This document shows positions 1-8,580 of a stretch of DNA of 14,710 nt, piece after piece; positions within the stretch are counted from its first letter, which is position 1, and each line of letters opens with the position of its first letter. The notes under the pieces are model-generated. The model saw only the letters and a program-made list of their open reading frames with translations. It did no database searches and was not told the DNA's origin. The stretch comes from QPIN01 sp964535875 (GTDB taxonomy: Bacteria; Pseudomonadota; Gammaproteobacteria; Methylococcales; Methylomonadaceae), in assembly GCA_964535875.1 (NCBI GenBank), contig CAZHUE010000048.1, positions 1 through 14,710 of the forward strand, given 5' to 3'. Position numbers and translations under genes: made by a program.

Positions 1-1
1 C

Positions 2-967
2 GTTGTTTGGCATATGGGTGGAGGTGGGCAATCACTTGTATTTTCAGAAGATAAATATCTTGAGCATGTATTTACGGTATCCGACTTCATAAATTTTCAT
101 CTGCTCTTATTAGCGGTTCCAACTTTTATTTTCGTATCAATTTACTTATATGCATTGAAACCAGTTAGCTTTTCATTATTCAAAAAACGTTTAGCGCGAG
201 TATTCATCCTGCTAGCTTTTTGGCCAATCGCATTCATTCTATACAAGAATGGTATCCAAGGATTATTCACTATCGTCCCGAGTTCCTTGGCTGGTGTTGT
301 TTATACAGCATTGCGAGCAGGGAACACGATTTATTATTTCTTTACTAGCTTAATCATCTGTCTTTTTGTTTCGCACTTGTTCCTTCATCTAAAACGAAGT
401 CTTCAACTGTGGATATTTATAATTTCTATCGTTTTGTTAGCTTCCTTACCAGAGCTTACAAAGATGACAAATTTTTATCCTTTAAGTGCTTATTGGAATC
501 CATTTAATTTCATCCCGCTTTCATTTTTGGCAGTCTTGGTTGCTCAATATGAGAACAATATTTTGGATAATAGAAAGAAAATTTTGCTAATTTCATTAGT
601 TTTAAGCGTGTTTTTTTCCATAGTTGAATGGAAGTATTCGGTGGGACAAATATTCTTCTCTGGTCAAGGGTATGCAATTCCTGGATATACGAGAATCTCC
701 CTGCTGTTTGCCGTTTTAGCCGTATTCGTTATCGCTTTAAGTCCAAGAATAAGGGCAACTAGTACAATTAAATATATGAGCAAATATTCATTGGCACTTT
801 ATTGCCTCCATCCATTCTTTATCAATCACGTAAAACGGTTTGTTGCTATTTTTGTTATAAATGAAGCCGTTAGTCTATATGTATCAATTATGCTTGTCGT
901 AGTATTTAGCTACTCTATAGGAATGCTTCTTAGGAAATATTTTCTCAGAGAAGGCGTTGTTGTGTGA
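2..967 (+). CDS. Acyltransferase-3 family membrane protein, 5' partial
   Basis: This is probably an integral-membrane O-acyltransferase of the Acyltransferase_3 (OafA/WecH-like) family, which acylates cell-surface sugars or other envelope molecules. The frame is open to the window edge and reads V-V-W-H just before the first ATG at 14, so the true start probably lies upstream and the N-terminal helix is missing. About 317 residues are visible, almost all in hydrophobic segments (roughly eight to ten helices). Near the C-terminus, SKYSLALYCLHPFF fits the family's late S-x-x-S-L-x-L-Y-x-x-H motif. The active-site histidine of the family sits in the first helix and may be the H just before the ATG. 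It lies convergent to the pigment operon, so it is not part of it. The substrate cannot be told from sequence. I am sure it is a polytopic membrane protein and fairly sure of the family. Confidence 0.68.
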   Translation, partial: VVWHMGGGGQSLVFSEDKYLEHVFTVSDFINFHLLLLAVPTFIFVSIYLYALKPVSFSLFKKRLARVFILLAFWPIAFILYKNGIQGLFTIVPSSLAGVVYTALRAGNTIYYFFTSLIICLFVSHLFLHLKRSLQLWIFIISIVLLASLPELTKMTNFYPLSAYWNPFNFIPLSFLAVLVAQYENNILDNRKKILLISLVLSVFFSIVEWKYSVGQIFFSGQGYAIPGYTRISLLFAVLAVFVIALSPRIRATSTIKYMSKYSLALYCLHPFFINHVKRFVAIFVINEAVSLYVSIMLVVVFSYSIGMLLRKYFLREGVVV

Positions 968-1188
968 ATCCGCTAACAAATCGCTGCACTGGGTAGCAAT
1001 TTCAAACGTTCCATTACCACCCATGATCTTGCCGTTATAACTCTAGTTTTTAAGAAAATGTTTGTCATGAATTCGTTTCAAACTAAAAATTCATAAGAGC
1101 CATTTAGTTCTATAGAAAGTTCGGATAATAAAAAGTATTTTATCTCCTTTTGTCGTTCGTTCGTCCTTCCTTTACCAGGACTGAAGAT

Positions 1189-2727
1189 TTAGTTTTTTGT
1201 ACTATCTTTTACACCATCTGCCTGAACTAAACGCCAAAAATCAGACTGCTTATTAATCTCTAAAATTTTCTGTGCTGTTTTTATTCCAGAAACACTAACA
1301 CCGTATACACCTCCACCAGGCGAAGTCCAATGACCAGAAAAATATAATCCTTTTATGGGTGATTTGTTTTGAATTCTTGCTGGTCCTACTTGACTTGGCA
1401 CTACATCCCATCCATATGCAGCACCTTGATAATTTTGAGTGTACCGGTGCATTGTTTTCGGCGACCCACCTTCTAAAAACAGGATATGATTTTCCAAATC
1501 TGGAATTACTTCTCCAGCCATTTTTAGCAACGTTTGCATATATTTTGGCTTTGCTTGTTTCCATGACTCACTAGAATTATAAGGCAACAAGGTGGTTAGC
1601 ATTAATAGATGCTCTCCTTCTGGAGCTAAGCTTGGGTCTACCAAAGTTGGTGCTGTAATGCTGAGCCATGAAACATCACCTTGTTGAGTGTTAAAAAAAT
1701 TTTCATCATGATTAAAATTATGATAATAAAACGATTCATGACTAATATCCATAGATATTAAATTCAGGTCTGTAGCAATATAAACGACAAAAATAGACAA
1801 TGAATGTTGCATTTTTTTTAGTCGCTGTAAATAACGAGGGGGAAAATATTGCTCACCTACCATATGGTAGACTGTTTGCTTTAGATCTGCATTAGAAATA
1901 ACAACTGATGCATTAGTTCGTTTGTTATCAACAATTACACCAGCTACTTGTTCATTCTCTATAATGATGTTTTCTACCAGAGATTTGTATTTAATTTCCC
2001 CATCATACTGCTGCAACCCTTTAACTAAAGTATTCGCCAATTTCTGAAACCCACCTTTGCAATAATAAGAGCCATCCACCATATAGCCTATTAACATAGT
2101 GCTCCAATAAACAAAGGATACTTGAGAAGGGGGTAGCCCTAAATAAGGCCAATTACTAGTAAATACACTTAGCAATTTTGGATCTTTTATAAAATGATTT
2201 GCAACCTCTGATAATGTAGATTTTCTATATTTGAACAAAACGGGCATTAGTTTCTGTGCGTGTTCTATATCAACACCTGCAATCAATTCATCAGCTATAG
2301 TTATTTCTTCTGCCAATTGTAGACATAATTCAGTTAAAGATTTTATCCCCTCTCGTTCATCTGGAAACTGTTCAGCTAATACATTGACGAAACTCTCAAT
2401 GGACTGAGGCAAACCTAAACTAAGCCCTGGATAAATAGCATGACTAAATGGATTAATATTGATAAATTCAACCTCGTCAAGTAATTTCAGTGCTTGCAAG
2501 GTTTTATAAATAACTTGTCCACCAGAATAACCTTGTTTTCCACAGCCACTAATTAAATGAACACCCGAATCGAATTGGTATTTCTTACGCTTAAAGCCAT
2601 GGGCATATCCACCTGGACGATCATGTGCTTCCAGAACTAAGACTGATTTTCCTGCTTTTGCCAATAACGCAGCAGCTGTTAAGCCACCCATTCCACTGCC
2701 AATAACAATAACATCATATTGTTTCAC
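1189..2727 (-). CDS. FAD-dependent oxidoreductase, phytoene desaturase (CrtI/COG1233)-like
   Basis: A 512-residue flavoprotein of the CrtI / carotenoid isomerase / RetSat-like superfamily. The N-terminus holds the Rossmann dinucleotide motif G10-S-G12-M-G-G15, followed by an acidic residue in VLVLEAHDRPGG that fits FAD ribose binding. The C-terminus (about residues 461-490) has the second FAD motif, GLYFSGHWTSPGGGVYG. The start is GTG at 2727, and GTGA overlaps the TGA of the thioesterase gene, which implies translational coupling. It is the last gene of the operon. The E. coli-type aryl polyene core set, as I recall it, has no such gene, so it may tailor the aryl head group or oxidise/isomerise the polyene. 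That role is inferred from context only. A true carotenoid desaturase is less likely because no crtB or crtE is nearby. Confidence 0.85.
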   Translation of the reverse strand: MKQYDVIVIGSGMGGLTAAALLAKAGKSVLVLEAHDRPGGYAHGFKRKKYQFDSGVHLISGCGKQGYSGGQVIYKTLQALKLLDEVEFININPFSHAIYPGLSLGLPQSIESFVNVLAEQFPDEREGIKSLTELCLQLAEEITIADELIAGVDIEHAQKLMPVLFKYRKSTLSEVANHFIKDPKLLSVFTSNWPYLGLPPSQVSFVYWSTMLIGYMVDGSYYCKGGFQKLANTLVKGLQQYDGEIKYKSLVENIIIENEQVAGVIVDNKRTNASVVISNADLKQTVYHMVGEQYFPPRYLQRLKKMQHSLSIFVVYIATDLNLISMDISHESFYYHNFNHDENFFNTQQGDVSWLSITAPTLVDPSLAPEGEHLLMLTTLLPYNSSESWKQAKPKYMQTLLKMAGEVIPDLENHILFLEGGSPKTMHRYTQNYQGAAYGWDVVPSQVGPARIQNKSPIKGLYFSGHWTSPGGGVYGVSVSGIKTAQKILEINKQSDFWRLVQADGVKDSTKN

Positions 2728-3146
2728 GGTTTAACAAGCCCCAGCTTTTCCCATAAAATAGCGGGTGAGTCATAACGCATTTCCTCAGTTGCCATATCAA
2801 CAGCTACCTGACAAGTATGGCCCCGTACCAACCGATTTCCTGTTAATTTATCTATAATCCGGTAATTCATTTTCAAACGATTTTCCCACTCGACAACGCC
2901 AATATGGATAATAATTTTTTGACCAAACTTTGCTGGTTTTGCATAACGAATGCGAACATCAATAATTGGCCAAGTATAACCGGATTCCCGCATTTTCATA
3001 TATCCATAGTCAATCTTATCCAGCAAAACACAACGGGCAATTTCAAAATATTTTAGATAATGTCCGTGCCAGACAATTTCCATCAAATCTACATCAAAAA
3101 AAGGCACGTCCACTTCTACTTCACAAGCTCTAATAGCTTTAGTCAT
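2724..3146 (-). CDS. 4-hydroxybenzoyl-CoA thioesterase-like (4HBT hotdog) protein, ApeK-like
   Basis: A 140-residue single hotdog domain of the YbgC/FadM/4HBT thioesterase family. Residues 15-35 carry the characteristic F-x-D-x-D...W-H-G-x-Y-x-x-Y-F-E-x-A-R signature, whose Asp is the catalytic residue in the family. Length is normal for a stand-alone 4HBT enzyme. The ATG at 3146 overlaps the end of the ammonia-lyase gene by 8 nt, and the stop overlaps the next GTG. Aryl polyene clusters carry a thioesterase of this kind (ApeK), thought to hydrolyse acyl-ACP thioesters for release or editing. The family call is firm; the exact substrate is inferred from the operon. Confidence 0.85.
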   Translation of the reverse strand: MTKAIRACEVEVDVPFFDVDLMEIVWHGHYLKYFEIARCVLLDKIDYGYMKMRESGYTWPIIDVRIRYAKPAKFGQKIIIHIGVVEWENRLKMNYRIIDKLTGNRLVRGHTCQVAVDMATEEMRYDSPAILWEKLGLVKP

Positions 3147-4668
3147 ACAAGCTCCAGTTACGTTCTCTAATCATCTGAACACATAGCCTCAATTCCTGCT
3201 CCATTGCTCTATCAGTCTCTAAAAAACTTATTTGATCTCTGACTTGCTTAATTGTCTTTTGTAAATTTGGACTTAATATTTCTTGTTGCCCTCTTAACTC
3301 AACACCTTGAACAACTGCTATCAAAGTAGCAGCAGCAACTTGCTCAGTTAATTCCAGAATCCGCACACAATCTCTGGCGGCAATAGTACCCATACTAACC
3401 TTATCCTGATTATGACATTCGGTTGACCGAGAAAACACACTGGCCGGCATCGTGTTTTTTAAAGCTTCAGCCGTCCAGGCAGATACGGCGATCTGAACAG
3501 CTTTAAAACCATGATTTAACATAGCTTGATCTTTTTGAGCTCCTGATAAATTAGCAGGTAATCCATGGTTAAATTTAGTATCCATTAGTTGCGCTAATTG
3601 CCGATCCATTAAATCTGCTAAATTGGCTACAACTGTTTTCATGCTGTCCATGGCAAAAGCTATATGCCCGCCATAAAAATGCCCACCATGTAAAACGTGT
3701 TCCCCTTCGGCATCAATAATTGGATTATCATTGGCACTGTTCAGCTCGTTTTCTATAAACTGCCTAAACCAGGGTAATGTATCTTCCATCACCCCGATAA
3801 CATGTGGGGCACAGCGTAGAGAATAACGATCCTGTAATCGACTATCATTACGAGGAGCTTCTTTAGCTAGTTGCAAATCTTTTCTAATCCTTTTTGCGAC
3901 TGTTATTTGCCCACTATGTGGTTTTACTGAAAACAGCTTTTCATCAAAATGATAAGCGTTCCCTTTTAATGCGATTGATGCCAAACTCGTAATACGTGTA
4001 CATAATTGAGATAAATACTCTGCACGCTGGAAAGCCAAACATGCAACAGCTGTCATTACAGCAGTTCCATTCATAATCGCTAAGCCTTCTTTCGGCTTTA
4101 AGGTGAGTGGTGCAATATTCAGTTGTGTAAAAACCTCTTCTGTCAAATGTGTTTTATTCTGATAAAAAACATCTCTTTCCCCTGCTAAAACGGCGGCTAA
4201 ATAAGATAAAGGCGTTAAATCACCACTGGCACCAACTGATCCTTCTTCCGGAATGAGTGGCAAAATATCTTGTTGAAGTAGAAGAGTAATTTGTTTCAAT
4301 AATTGATAACGTACTCCTGAAAATCCCTGAGCCAAGCTGTTTAAGCGTACAACTAAAATCGCTCTGGTTTGTTGATTATCAAAATGCTTTCCCAGCCCAC
4401 AGCCATGAAAAGTATAGAGATGTTTAGGTAGCTCGTCCACATTTTTTAAGGGAATAGAAATAGTACAGGAATCGCCATATCCAGTAGTTACTCCATAGAC
4501 GCAACCCTCTTCTTGTAATAACTTATCAATAAATTCTGCCCCTTTATCAATTCGTTTAATAAAAGTAGCATTATCACTTAACTGAATTGATTTATTTTGC
4601 TCGGCAATGGCACAAACGTCTTCAATTGTCAGCGCTTTCTCGTTGATGATAACAGCCTGATTATTCAT
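3139..4668 (-). CDS. HAL/PAL/TAL-family aromatic amino acid ammonia-lyase
   Basis: A MIO-dependent ammonia-lyase that eliminates ammonia from His, Phe or Tyr. In this setting a cinnamate or 4-coumarate starter for an aryl polyene is most likely. I chose the ATG at 4668 (509 aa). The ATG at 4689 gives 7 extra residues, a 29-nt overlap with the upstream gene and no ribosome site, and family members begin just before the LTIEDVCAIA stretch. The Ala-Ser-Gly triad that cyclises into MIO is at residues 147-149 (GSVGASGDLTP). The catalytic Tyr is in TTGYGD (Y64). The family blocks YSLRCAPH and NSANDNPII are present. The substrate-selectivity pair is Phe87-His88 (YTFHGCG), unlike the Ser-His I recall for histidase and the Phe-Leu of PAL. 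Length fits bacterial HAL/TAL. Histidase is unlikely because no hut genes are near. Confidence 0.9.
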   Translation of the reverse strand: MNNQAVIINEKALTIEDVCAIAEQNKSIQLSDNATFIKRIDKGAEFIDKLLQEEGCVYGVTTGYGDSCTISIPLKNVDELPKHLYTFHGCGLGKHFDNQQTRAILVVRLNSLAQGFSGVRYQLLKQITLLLQQDILPLIPEEGSVGASGDLTPLSYLAAVLAGERDVFYQNKTHLTEEVFTQLNIAPLTLKPKEGLAIMNGTAVMTAVACLAFQRAEYLSQLCTRITSLASIALKGNAYHFDEKLFSVKPHSGQITVAKRIRKDLQLAKEAPRNDSRLQDRYSLRCAPHVIGVMEDTLPWFRQFIENELNSANDNPIIDAEGEHVLHGGHFYGGHIAFAMDSMKTVVANLADLMDRQLAQLMDTKFNHGLPANLSGAQKDQAMLNHGFKAVQIAVSAWTAEALKNTMPASVFSRSTECHNQDKVSMGTIAARDCVRILELTEQVAAATLIAVVQGVELRGQQEILSPNLQKTIKQVRDQISFLETDRAMEQELRLCVQMIRERNWSLYD

Positions 4669-5587
4669 CTTCAACTTGCCAAAAATCATAAAAATTGAAC
4701 CATTGTAATGGTGCTGTTAAACAGTAGCCTTGTAATCTAGTTGCATAGTCCTCTACATATTGCTGAATAGCAGCCGTTCTTTCTTTTCTTGAAAATGTTA
4801 TACCATCACTGAAGTGATCAAAATAAATAGTATATTTATCCTGCTGTTTCAAACAAAACATTGTAAACACTGGACATTTCAGTAATAACGCTAAAATAAA
4901 CGGGCCTTGAGGAAAAGACGCCATTTGCCCTAAAAATTTAGCTTGGGCTGTCCTTCCCTCACCCCCGACAGGTGTTCTATCAGCAGTAATAATCACTATT
5001 TCTCCTGCTTCTATTTTATCTTGTAATATCATTGCTGTTGCTGCGTTTACATTAGTTACTTGTATTAAATTTACTTTGCCTGAGTCAGCATATTTACTCA
5101 GCAATGAATTAAATTTTTCAGTATGTTTGGTGTGAACCAACACGTTTATGATGACTTTATTCCTTAATTTTGCAATAACCTGACAAATTTCCAAATTACC
5201 TAAATGTGACCCCAATAATAAAACACCCTGACCTTTGTTGATATGACTAATAACAGCTTTACGACCTTTATATTCAACATCCTTTAGCGTTATCCTGCCA
5301 CTCCAAGCTGCCAATTTATCTATCAACGCATTGGCAAAACTAATAAAATGGAAATAACTACATTTAAGCCCACCATTTATTTCAGGATCATTCAGATAGG
5401 TTGACACCTTTTTTAAATATTGTCGACTTGCCCCTCTTGCCTTGCTATTAATCAACCAGTAATAACTAACAATCGGATATAAAAAAAACTGTAATGGTTT
5501 GCGTCCGAAGATAAGATAAACTTTTAACAAGAAGTCCATCCCCCAAACTATGCCTCGTTCTTCTATTTGAGCCCAATGATTTTTCAT
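4661..5587 (-). CDS. LpxL/HtrB-like lipid acyltransferase
   Basis: A 308-residue membrane-associated acyltransferase of the lipid A biosynthesis (LpxL/HtrB, LPLAT) superfamily. Residues 128-133 read H-L-G-N-L-E, the H-x4-E catalytic motif typical of LpxL rather than the H-x4-D of PlsC. The N-terminus starts with the W-x(n)-E-E-R-G pattern and hydrophobic stretches at about residues 15-46. ATGA overlaps the glycosyltransferase stop. In known aryl polyene clusters an acyltransferase works beside a glycosyltransferase, and the product is anchored in the outer membrane by a lipid. I recall both activities as one bifunctional ApeJ-type protein in enterobacteria, but here they are two adjacent genes. 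The likely role is building or attaching the lipid/glycolipid anchor. The family is firm; the acceptor is unknown. Confidence 0.82.
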   Translation of the reverse strand: MKNHWAQIEERGIVWGMDFLLKVYLIFGRKPLQFFLYPIVSYYWLINSKARGASRQYLKKVSTYLNDPEINGGLKCSYFHFISFANALIDKLAAWSGRITLKDVEYKGRKAVISHINKGQGVLLLGSHLGNLEICQVIAKLRNKVIINVLVHTKHTEKFNSLLSKYADSGKVNLIQVTNVNAATAMILQDKIEAGEIVIITADRTPVGGEGRTAQAKFLGQMASFPQGPFILALLLKCPVFTMFCLKQQDKYTIYFDHFSDGITFSRKERTAAIQQYVEDYATRLQGYCLTAPLQWFNFYDFWQVEDE

Positions 5588-6318
5588 TGAAATTGCCTCA
5601 AAAGCAATTTAGGGCAACGGACTAACATACCAAAAAATAATTGTGCATGCTTTTTTGAAATTAACAGGTTATCTTGAAACATTTTAAAATGAGAAACTCC
5701 ATCTATTGGATAATGTACATCCGTAGGTAAATTTATAATATCCACTCCCTGCCAATACAACCTAACTACTATGTCTATATCAAAGTCCATCCGTTGACCA
5801 ATTGACGTTGATTGTATCAATTTATCAACTGCATCTAAGGGGTAACATCGAAAACCACACATTCCATCAACGATAGAAAAAGATAATGTATTTATCCAGA
5901 TCCATAAGTTTGTGAGTTGACGCCCATATAATCTTTTTTTAGGTACCGTTTGATCAAATCTTGGCTGGCCTATAATCAATTTTTCTGGTGATTGCCTACT
6001 AGCTTCCAAAAAACGACTAATATCTTCCAGCTTATGTTGCCCATCCGCATCCACTTGAATTGCATGGGTAAAACGATGTTTAACCGCCAAACCAAATCCA
6101 TCAATAACAGCTGCACCTTTGCCCCCATTTTCTTCTCTTTCATTTAGTGTCACCCATTCCTTTTCCTGTAATGCTATTTTTTTTAATATTTCTGAACATT
6201 CAGGAAAACTTGCATCATTGATTAAAAAGCAGTGTACTCCAAAGGGTTTTATTCTTTTAACAACTAATTCAATAGCCTCTTGATGATTGTATACAGGAAT
6301 AATGACACAAGTTTTCAT
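5584..6318 (-). CDS. Family 2 glycosyltransferase, DPM1-like
   Basis: A 244-residue GT-A fold glycosyltransferase using a nucleotide sugar. It opens with CVIIPVYNH, the usual GT2 first strand. It has N-G-G-K-G-A at about residues 64-69 and the metal-binding D-x-D as D90-A-D92 in VDADGQH, a sequence typical of dolichol-phosphate-mannose-synthase-like enzymes. Length matches a single catalytic domain without membrane helices. ATGA junctions on both sides couple it to the ligase-dehydratase gene before it and the acyltransferase gene after it. In the operon it most likely glycosylates the carrier lipid or aryl head group. Donor and acceptor cannot be read from the sequence. Confidence 0.85.
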   Translation of the reverse strand: MKTCVIIPVYNHQEAIELVVKRIKPFGVHCFLINDASFPECSEILKKIALQEKEWVTLNEREENGGKGAAVIDGFGLAVKHRFTHAIQVDADGQHKLEDISRFLEASRQSPEKLIIGQPRFDQTVPKKRLYGRQLTNLWIWINTLSFSIVDGMCGFRCYPLDAVDKLIQSTSIGQRMDFDIDIVVRLYWQGVDIINLPTDVHYPIDGVSHFKMFQDNLLISKKHAQLFFGMLVRCPKLLLRQFQ

Positions 6319-8015
6319 TCCTGCTCACCATAGACAATCCGGCCTGAACTGTGATCATTATTAGTAGAAGTCAATTCAAAATATAGTTTACCTGTACCTG
6401 CTTTCCAATTTAACTCCATCCTGATCAATTCATCTGGGCGAATGACTTTTTTAAACTTAATCACTTCCATTCGCAAAAAAGGCAGGCTAATATTAAAAAA
6501 AATTTTGCCAAACTGCTCAACCCAAGCCAGCTGAGTGACACCAGGTAAAATAGGTTGATCAGGAAAATGTCCATTAAAGTAAACTAGGTCTGGTAATATC
6601 TGCAACTGTAATTCAACACTTCCCTCTTGATAATCACAGCTTATTATCTGAGGAGAGTGTGTGTTTTTTAGTAAAAACAGTTGAATTAAACAATCTTTAT
6701 CTATTTTACCTTGTACGGTTAATGGTAGTGAAGAGAAAAACAACCATTTTCGTGGTAATACAACAGTTTCAAACTCACACATTAATTCCTTTCTTAAAAG
6801 ATGAACCAATGAACTTCGGCTATGTTGATCAAGAAGTTCTTTTCCCAAATCAGTTAACACCACAGTCACTGCAATTTTTTCACGTTTTCCATTGAGTAAC
6901 AAAGCGTATGATTCTCGTACATAAATTGAACAGTTTAATCGGTTCTCTAAACTATCCAATGACAGACGTTTTTCTTCTATTTTTACAATTCGATCTATCC
7001 GACCTAATAACTCAAACCGACCATCTTCAATTATTTTAATTTTGTCGTCAAGAATTATGGTTGACTGGTTTATGAAAGGTGAAGATAGAAGATAAAAGCC
7101 CTTTTCATCAACAGTGAGACTAACACCTTTAAATAGCTGCCACAAAGTGGCATCTATACTCTGCCTCCAGGCAATTCCACCTGTTTCAGAACTACCATAT
7201 ATTTCAATAACCTTATGTCCACAATTCAAATCTATCTGTTTTGCTGTTTCTATGGATAAAGCCCCTCCTGAACTAAAAATGGTCGTCAATTTTGCCAGTT
7301 CTTTCCAAGGTGTCAACTCATCCAGTCTTTTTAATTGTGCAGGACTTGAAACCCAGTATGCAGACAAGTTCTTTGCTTTTTTTAATAAAGGTTCAGGGCT
7401 AAGATATATTTCACTATGAAAACAACGTCCTGCTGACAAGGGCCACAACACTCGAAATAATAAGCCATAAATATGTTGGTGACTCACTGTACCTAACACT
7501 TGACTATCATCTAACTTTTGCCCCCAATATTGCTCTAAAACCTCAATTTCAAGTTGAAATTGTTGCAAAGACTTATGAATAGCTTTAGCTTGTCCGCTAG
7601 ATCCCGATGTAAAAATAGTAATCTGTGCATTAATGTTATCTAAGGGCTTTAATTCTACCGAACTATTCAAGTCACTTAGTCCGGAAATAATTGATATTTC
7701 CTTTCCTTGCCAATCCCCTAACAACTCACACCCTTTTTTAATTAACTGGTCAGCTATTATTTGTTTATTATTTCCAGCTATCCAAACTTTTTTTTTACTA
7801 TGAAGCAAGGCAAATAAGCCGACACAAAAGGGATAAGCTTGCTCATAATACAATGCAAATTGATCTGTCTTCTGACCAGATAATTTGCCTGATAACTCTT
7901 TCACATCAGAATAAAATCGGTTCCTATCAATTATTTGCCCCTTATAATTAGCAATTAATTGATGGTTCTTTGAATCCAGAGCACAATGAGAAAGAGGAGT
8001 CAGATTAGCGCACAT
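6315..8015 (-). CDS. AMP-dependent aryl-acid ligase fused to ApeI-like hotdog dehydratase
   Basis: A two-domain enzyme of 566 aa. Residues about 1-445 form an adenylating (ANL) domain with the P-loop TIFTSGSSGQAKA (133-145), EIYGSSETGG (271-280), the hinge GRIDRIVKIEEKR and a C-terminal Q-G-K lysine near 437. It should activate an aryl carboxylic acid and load it on ACP, as ApeH does. Residues about 460-566 are a hotdog domain with N-G-H-F-P-D-Q-P-I-L-P-G-V (about 481-493), the signature of FabZ/ApeI-like dehydratases; His483 is the expected catalytic His. The position of the FabZ catalytic Glu appears to be Ala here (my alignment by eye). I chose the ATG at 8015, preceded by AGGA at good spacing. 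An upstream TTG at 8048 would overlap the membrane-protein gene by 44 nt. ApeH and ApeI are separate proteins in E. coli-type clusters. Confidence 0.87.
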   Translation of the reverse strand: MCANLTPLSHCALDSKNHQLIANYKGQIIDRNRFYSDVKELSGKLSGQKTDQFALYYEQAYPFCVGLFALLHSKKKVWIAGNNKQIIADQLIKKGCELLGDWQGKEISIISGLSDLNSSVELKPLDNINAQITIFTSGSSGQAKAIHKSLQQFQLEIEVLEQYWGQKLDDSQVLGTVSHQHIYGLLFRVLWPLSAGRCFHSEIYLSPEPLLKKAKNLSAYWVSSPAQLKRLDELTPWKELAKLTTIFSSGGALSIETAKQIDLNCGHKVIEIYGSSETGGIAWRQSIDATLWQLFKGVSLTVDEKGFYLLSSPFINQSTIILDDKIKIIEDGRFELLGRIDRIVKIEEKRLSLDSLENRLNCSIYVRESYALLLNGKREKIAVTVVLTDLGKELLDQHSRSSLVHLLRKELMCEFETVVLPRKWLFFSSLPLTVQGKIDKDCLIQLFLLKNTHSPQIISCDYQEGSVELQLQILPDLVYFNGHFPDQPILPGVTQLAWVEQFGKIFFNISLPFLRMEVIKFKKVIRPDELIRMELNWKAGTGKLYFELTSTNNDHSSGRIVYGEQE

Positions 8016-8580
8016 GAGGTTGCGTCCTGATTCTGACCATGTATTCAACAGCCATTAATAAACCCATTAATAAATAAGAGATGAATCCATTGTATAAACT
8101 CCACCAGGCAAAACTACTCCATAGTGCTGTTGCTGTTGCAATAATCCCATTGATTATAAAAAAAACACACCAGATTTTTGTAACTTTACGGGTATAACGC
8201 ACACCTTGCTCTGGTAAATCAGGATGTTGTATTCTAGCAATTCGTTCAACAATAGGCGATGGGGAAAAGAGGCTTCCTGCAAAGACAACAAAAAAACTTA
8301 AATTGATCAATACCGGATAAAAACGTAGGGTAATAAGATTATTGCTCCATATTGCAAAGCAACAATAGATTACCCCAATCACTAGCAATAAATAGCTCCA
8401 ACTTTCTTTAGTTTTCGTTAAAATTGATTGCAATAAAACTAACAATAATAAAAAAACTGCAATTTTCCAGGGTTCAAGTGTGTCAGAACCAAAATGCTGA
8501 ACCCCAAAATAGACTGCAACTGGGTATAACACTGTCAAAAAACCAATAACTTGATTTGCTAAGTTACGTTTATCAATCAT
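8005..8580 (-). CDS. COG4648-type membrane protein, ApeG-like
   Basis: A 191-residue integral-membrane protein with about six hydrophobic segments (roughly residues 10-28, 38-52, 62-78, 87-103, 134-152 and 155-178). A polar loop follows S-P-S-P-I-V-E-R-I-A-R at about 105-117. No catalytic motif is visible. Proteins of this size and position, between the ACP genes and the AMP-ligase, are constant members of aryl polyene and xanthomonadin clusters and are annotated COG4648. Their function is unknown; intermediate handling at the membrane is plausible. The start ATG overlaps the second ACP gene by 8 nt, and its own end overlaps the ligase gene by 11 nt. Confidence 0.75.
   Translation of the reverse strand: MIDKRNLANQVIGFLTVLYPVAVYFGVQHFGSDTLEPWKIAVFLLLLVLLQSILTKTKESWSYLLLVIGVIYCCFAIWSNNLITLRFYPVLINLSFFVVFAGSLFSPSPIVERIARIQHPDLPEQGVRYTRKVTKIWCVFFIINGIIATATALWSSFAWWSLYNGFISYLLMGLLMAVEYMVRIRTQPHVR

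Noticed and set aside
1153..1180. Possible terminator of the pigment operon (GTCCT...AGGAC stem near a TCGT repeat)
   Set aside because: The stem is only 5 bp and no T-run follows on the minus strand; TCGTTCGTTCGT is a short simple repeat without further support.
3139..4668. Histidase (hutH) of histidine degradation
   Set aside because: There are no hut genes nearby, the selectivity pair is Phe-His rather than Ser-His, and it is embedded in an aryl polyene-type operon.
8016..8048. Upstream TTG start for the ligase-dehydratase gene
   Set aside because: It would overlap the membrane-protein gene by 44 nt, while the ATG at 8015 has a well-spaced AGGA and an 11-nt overlap.
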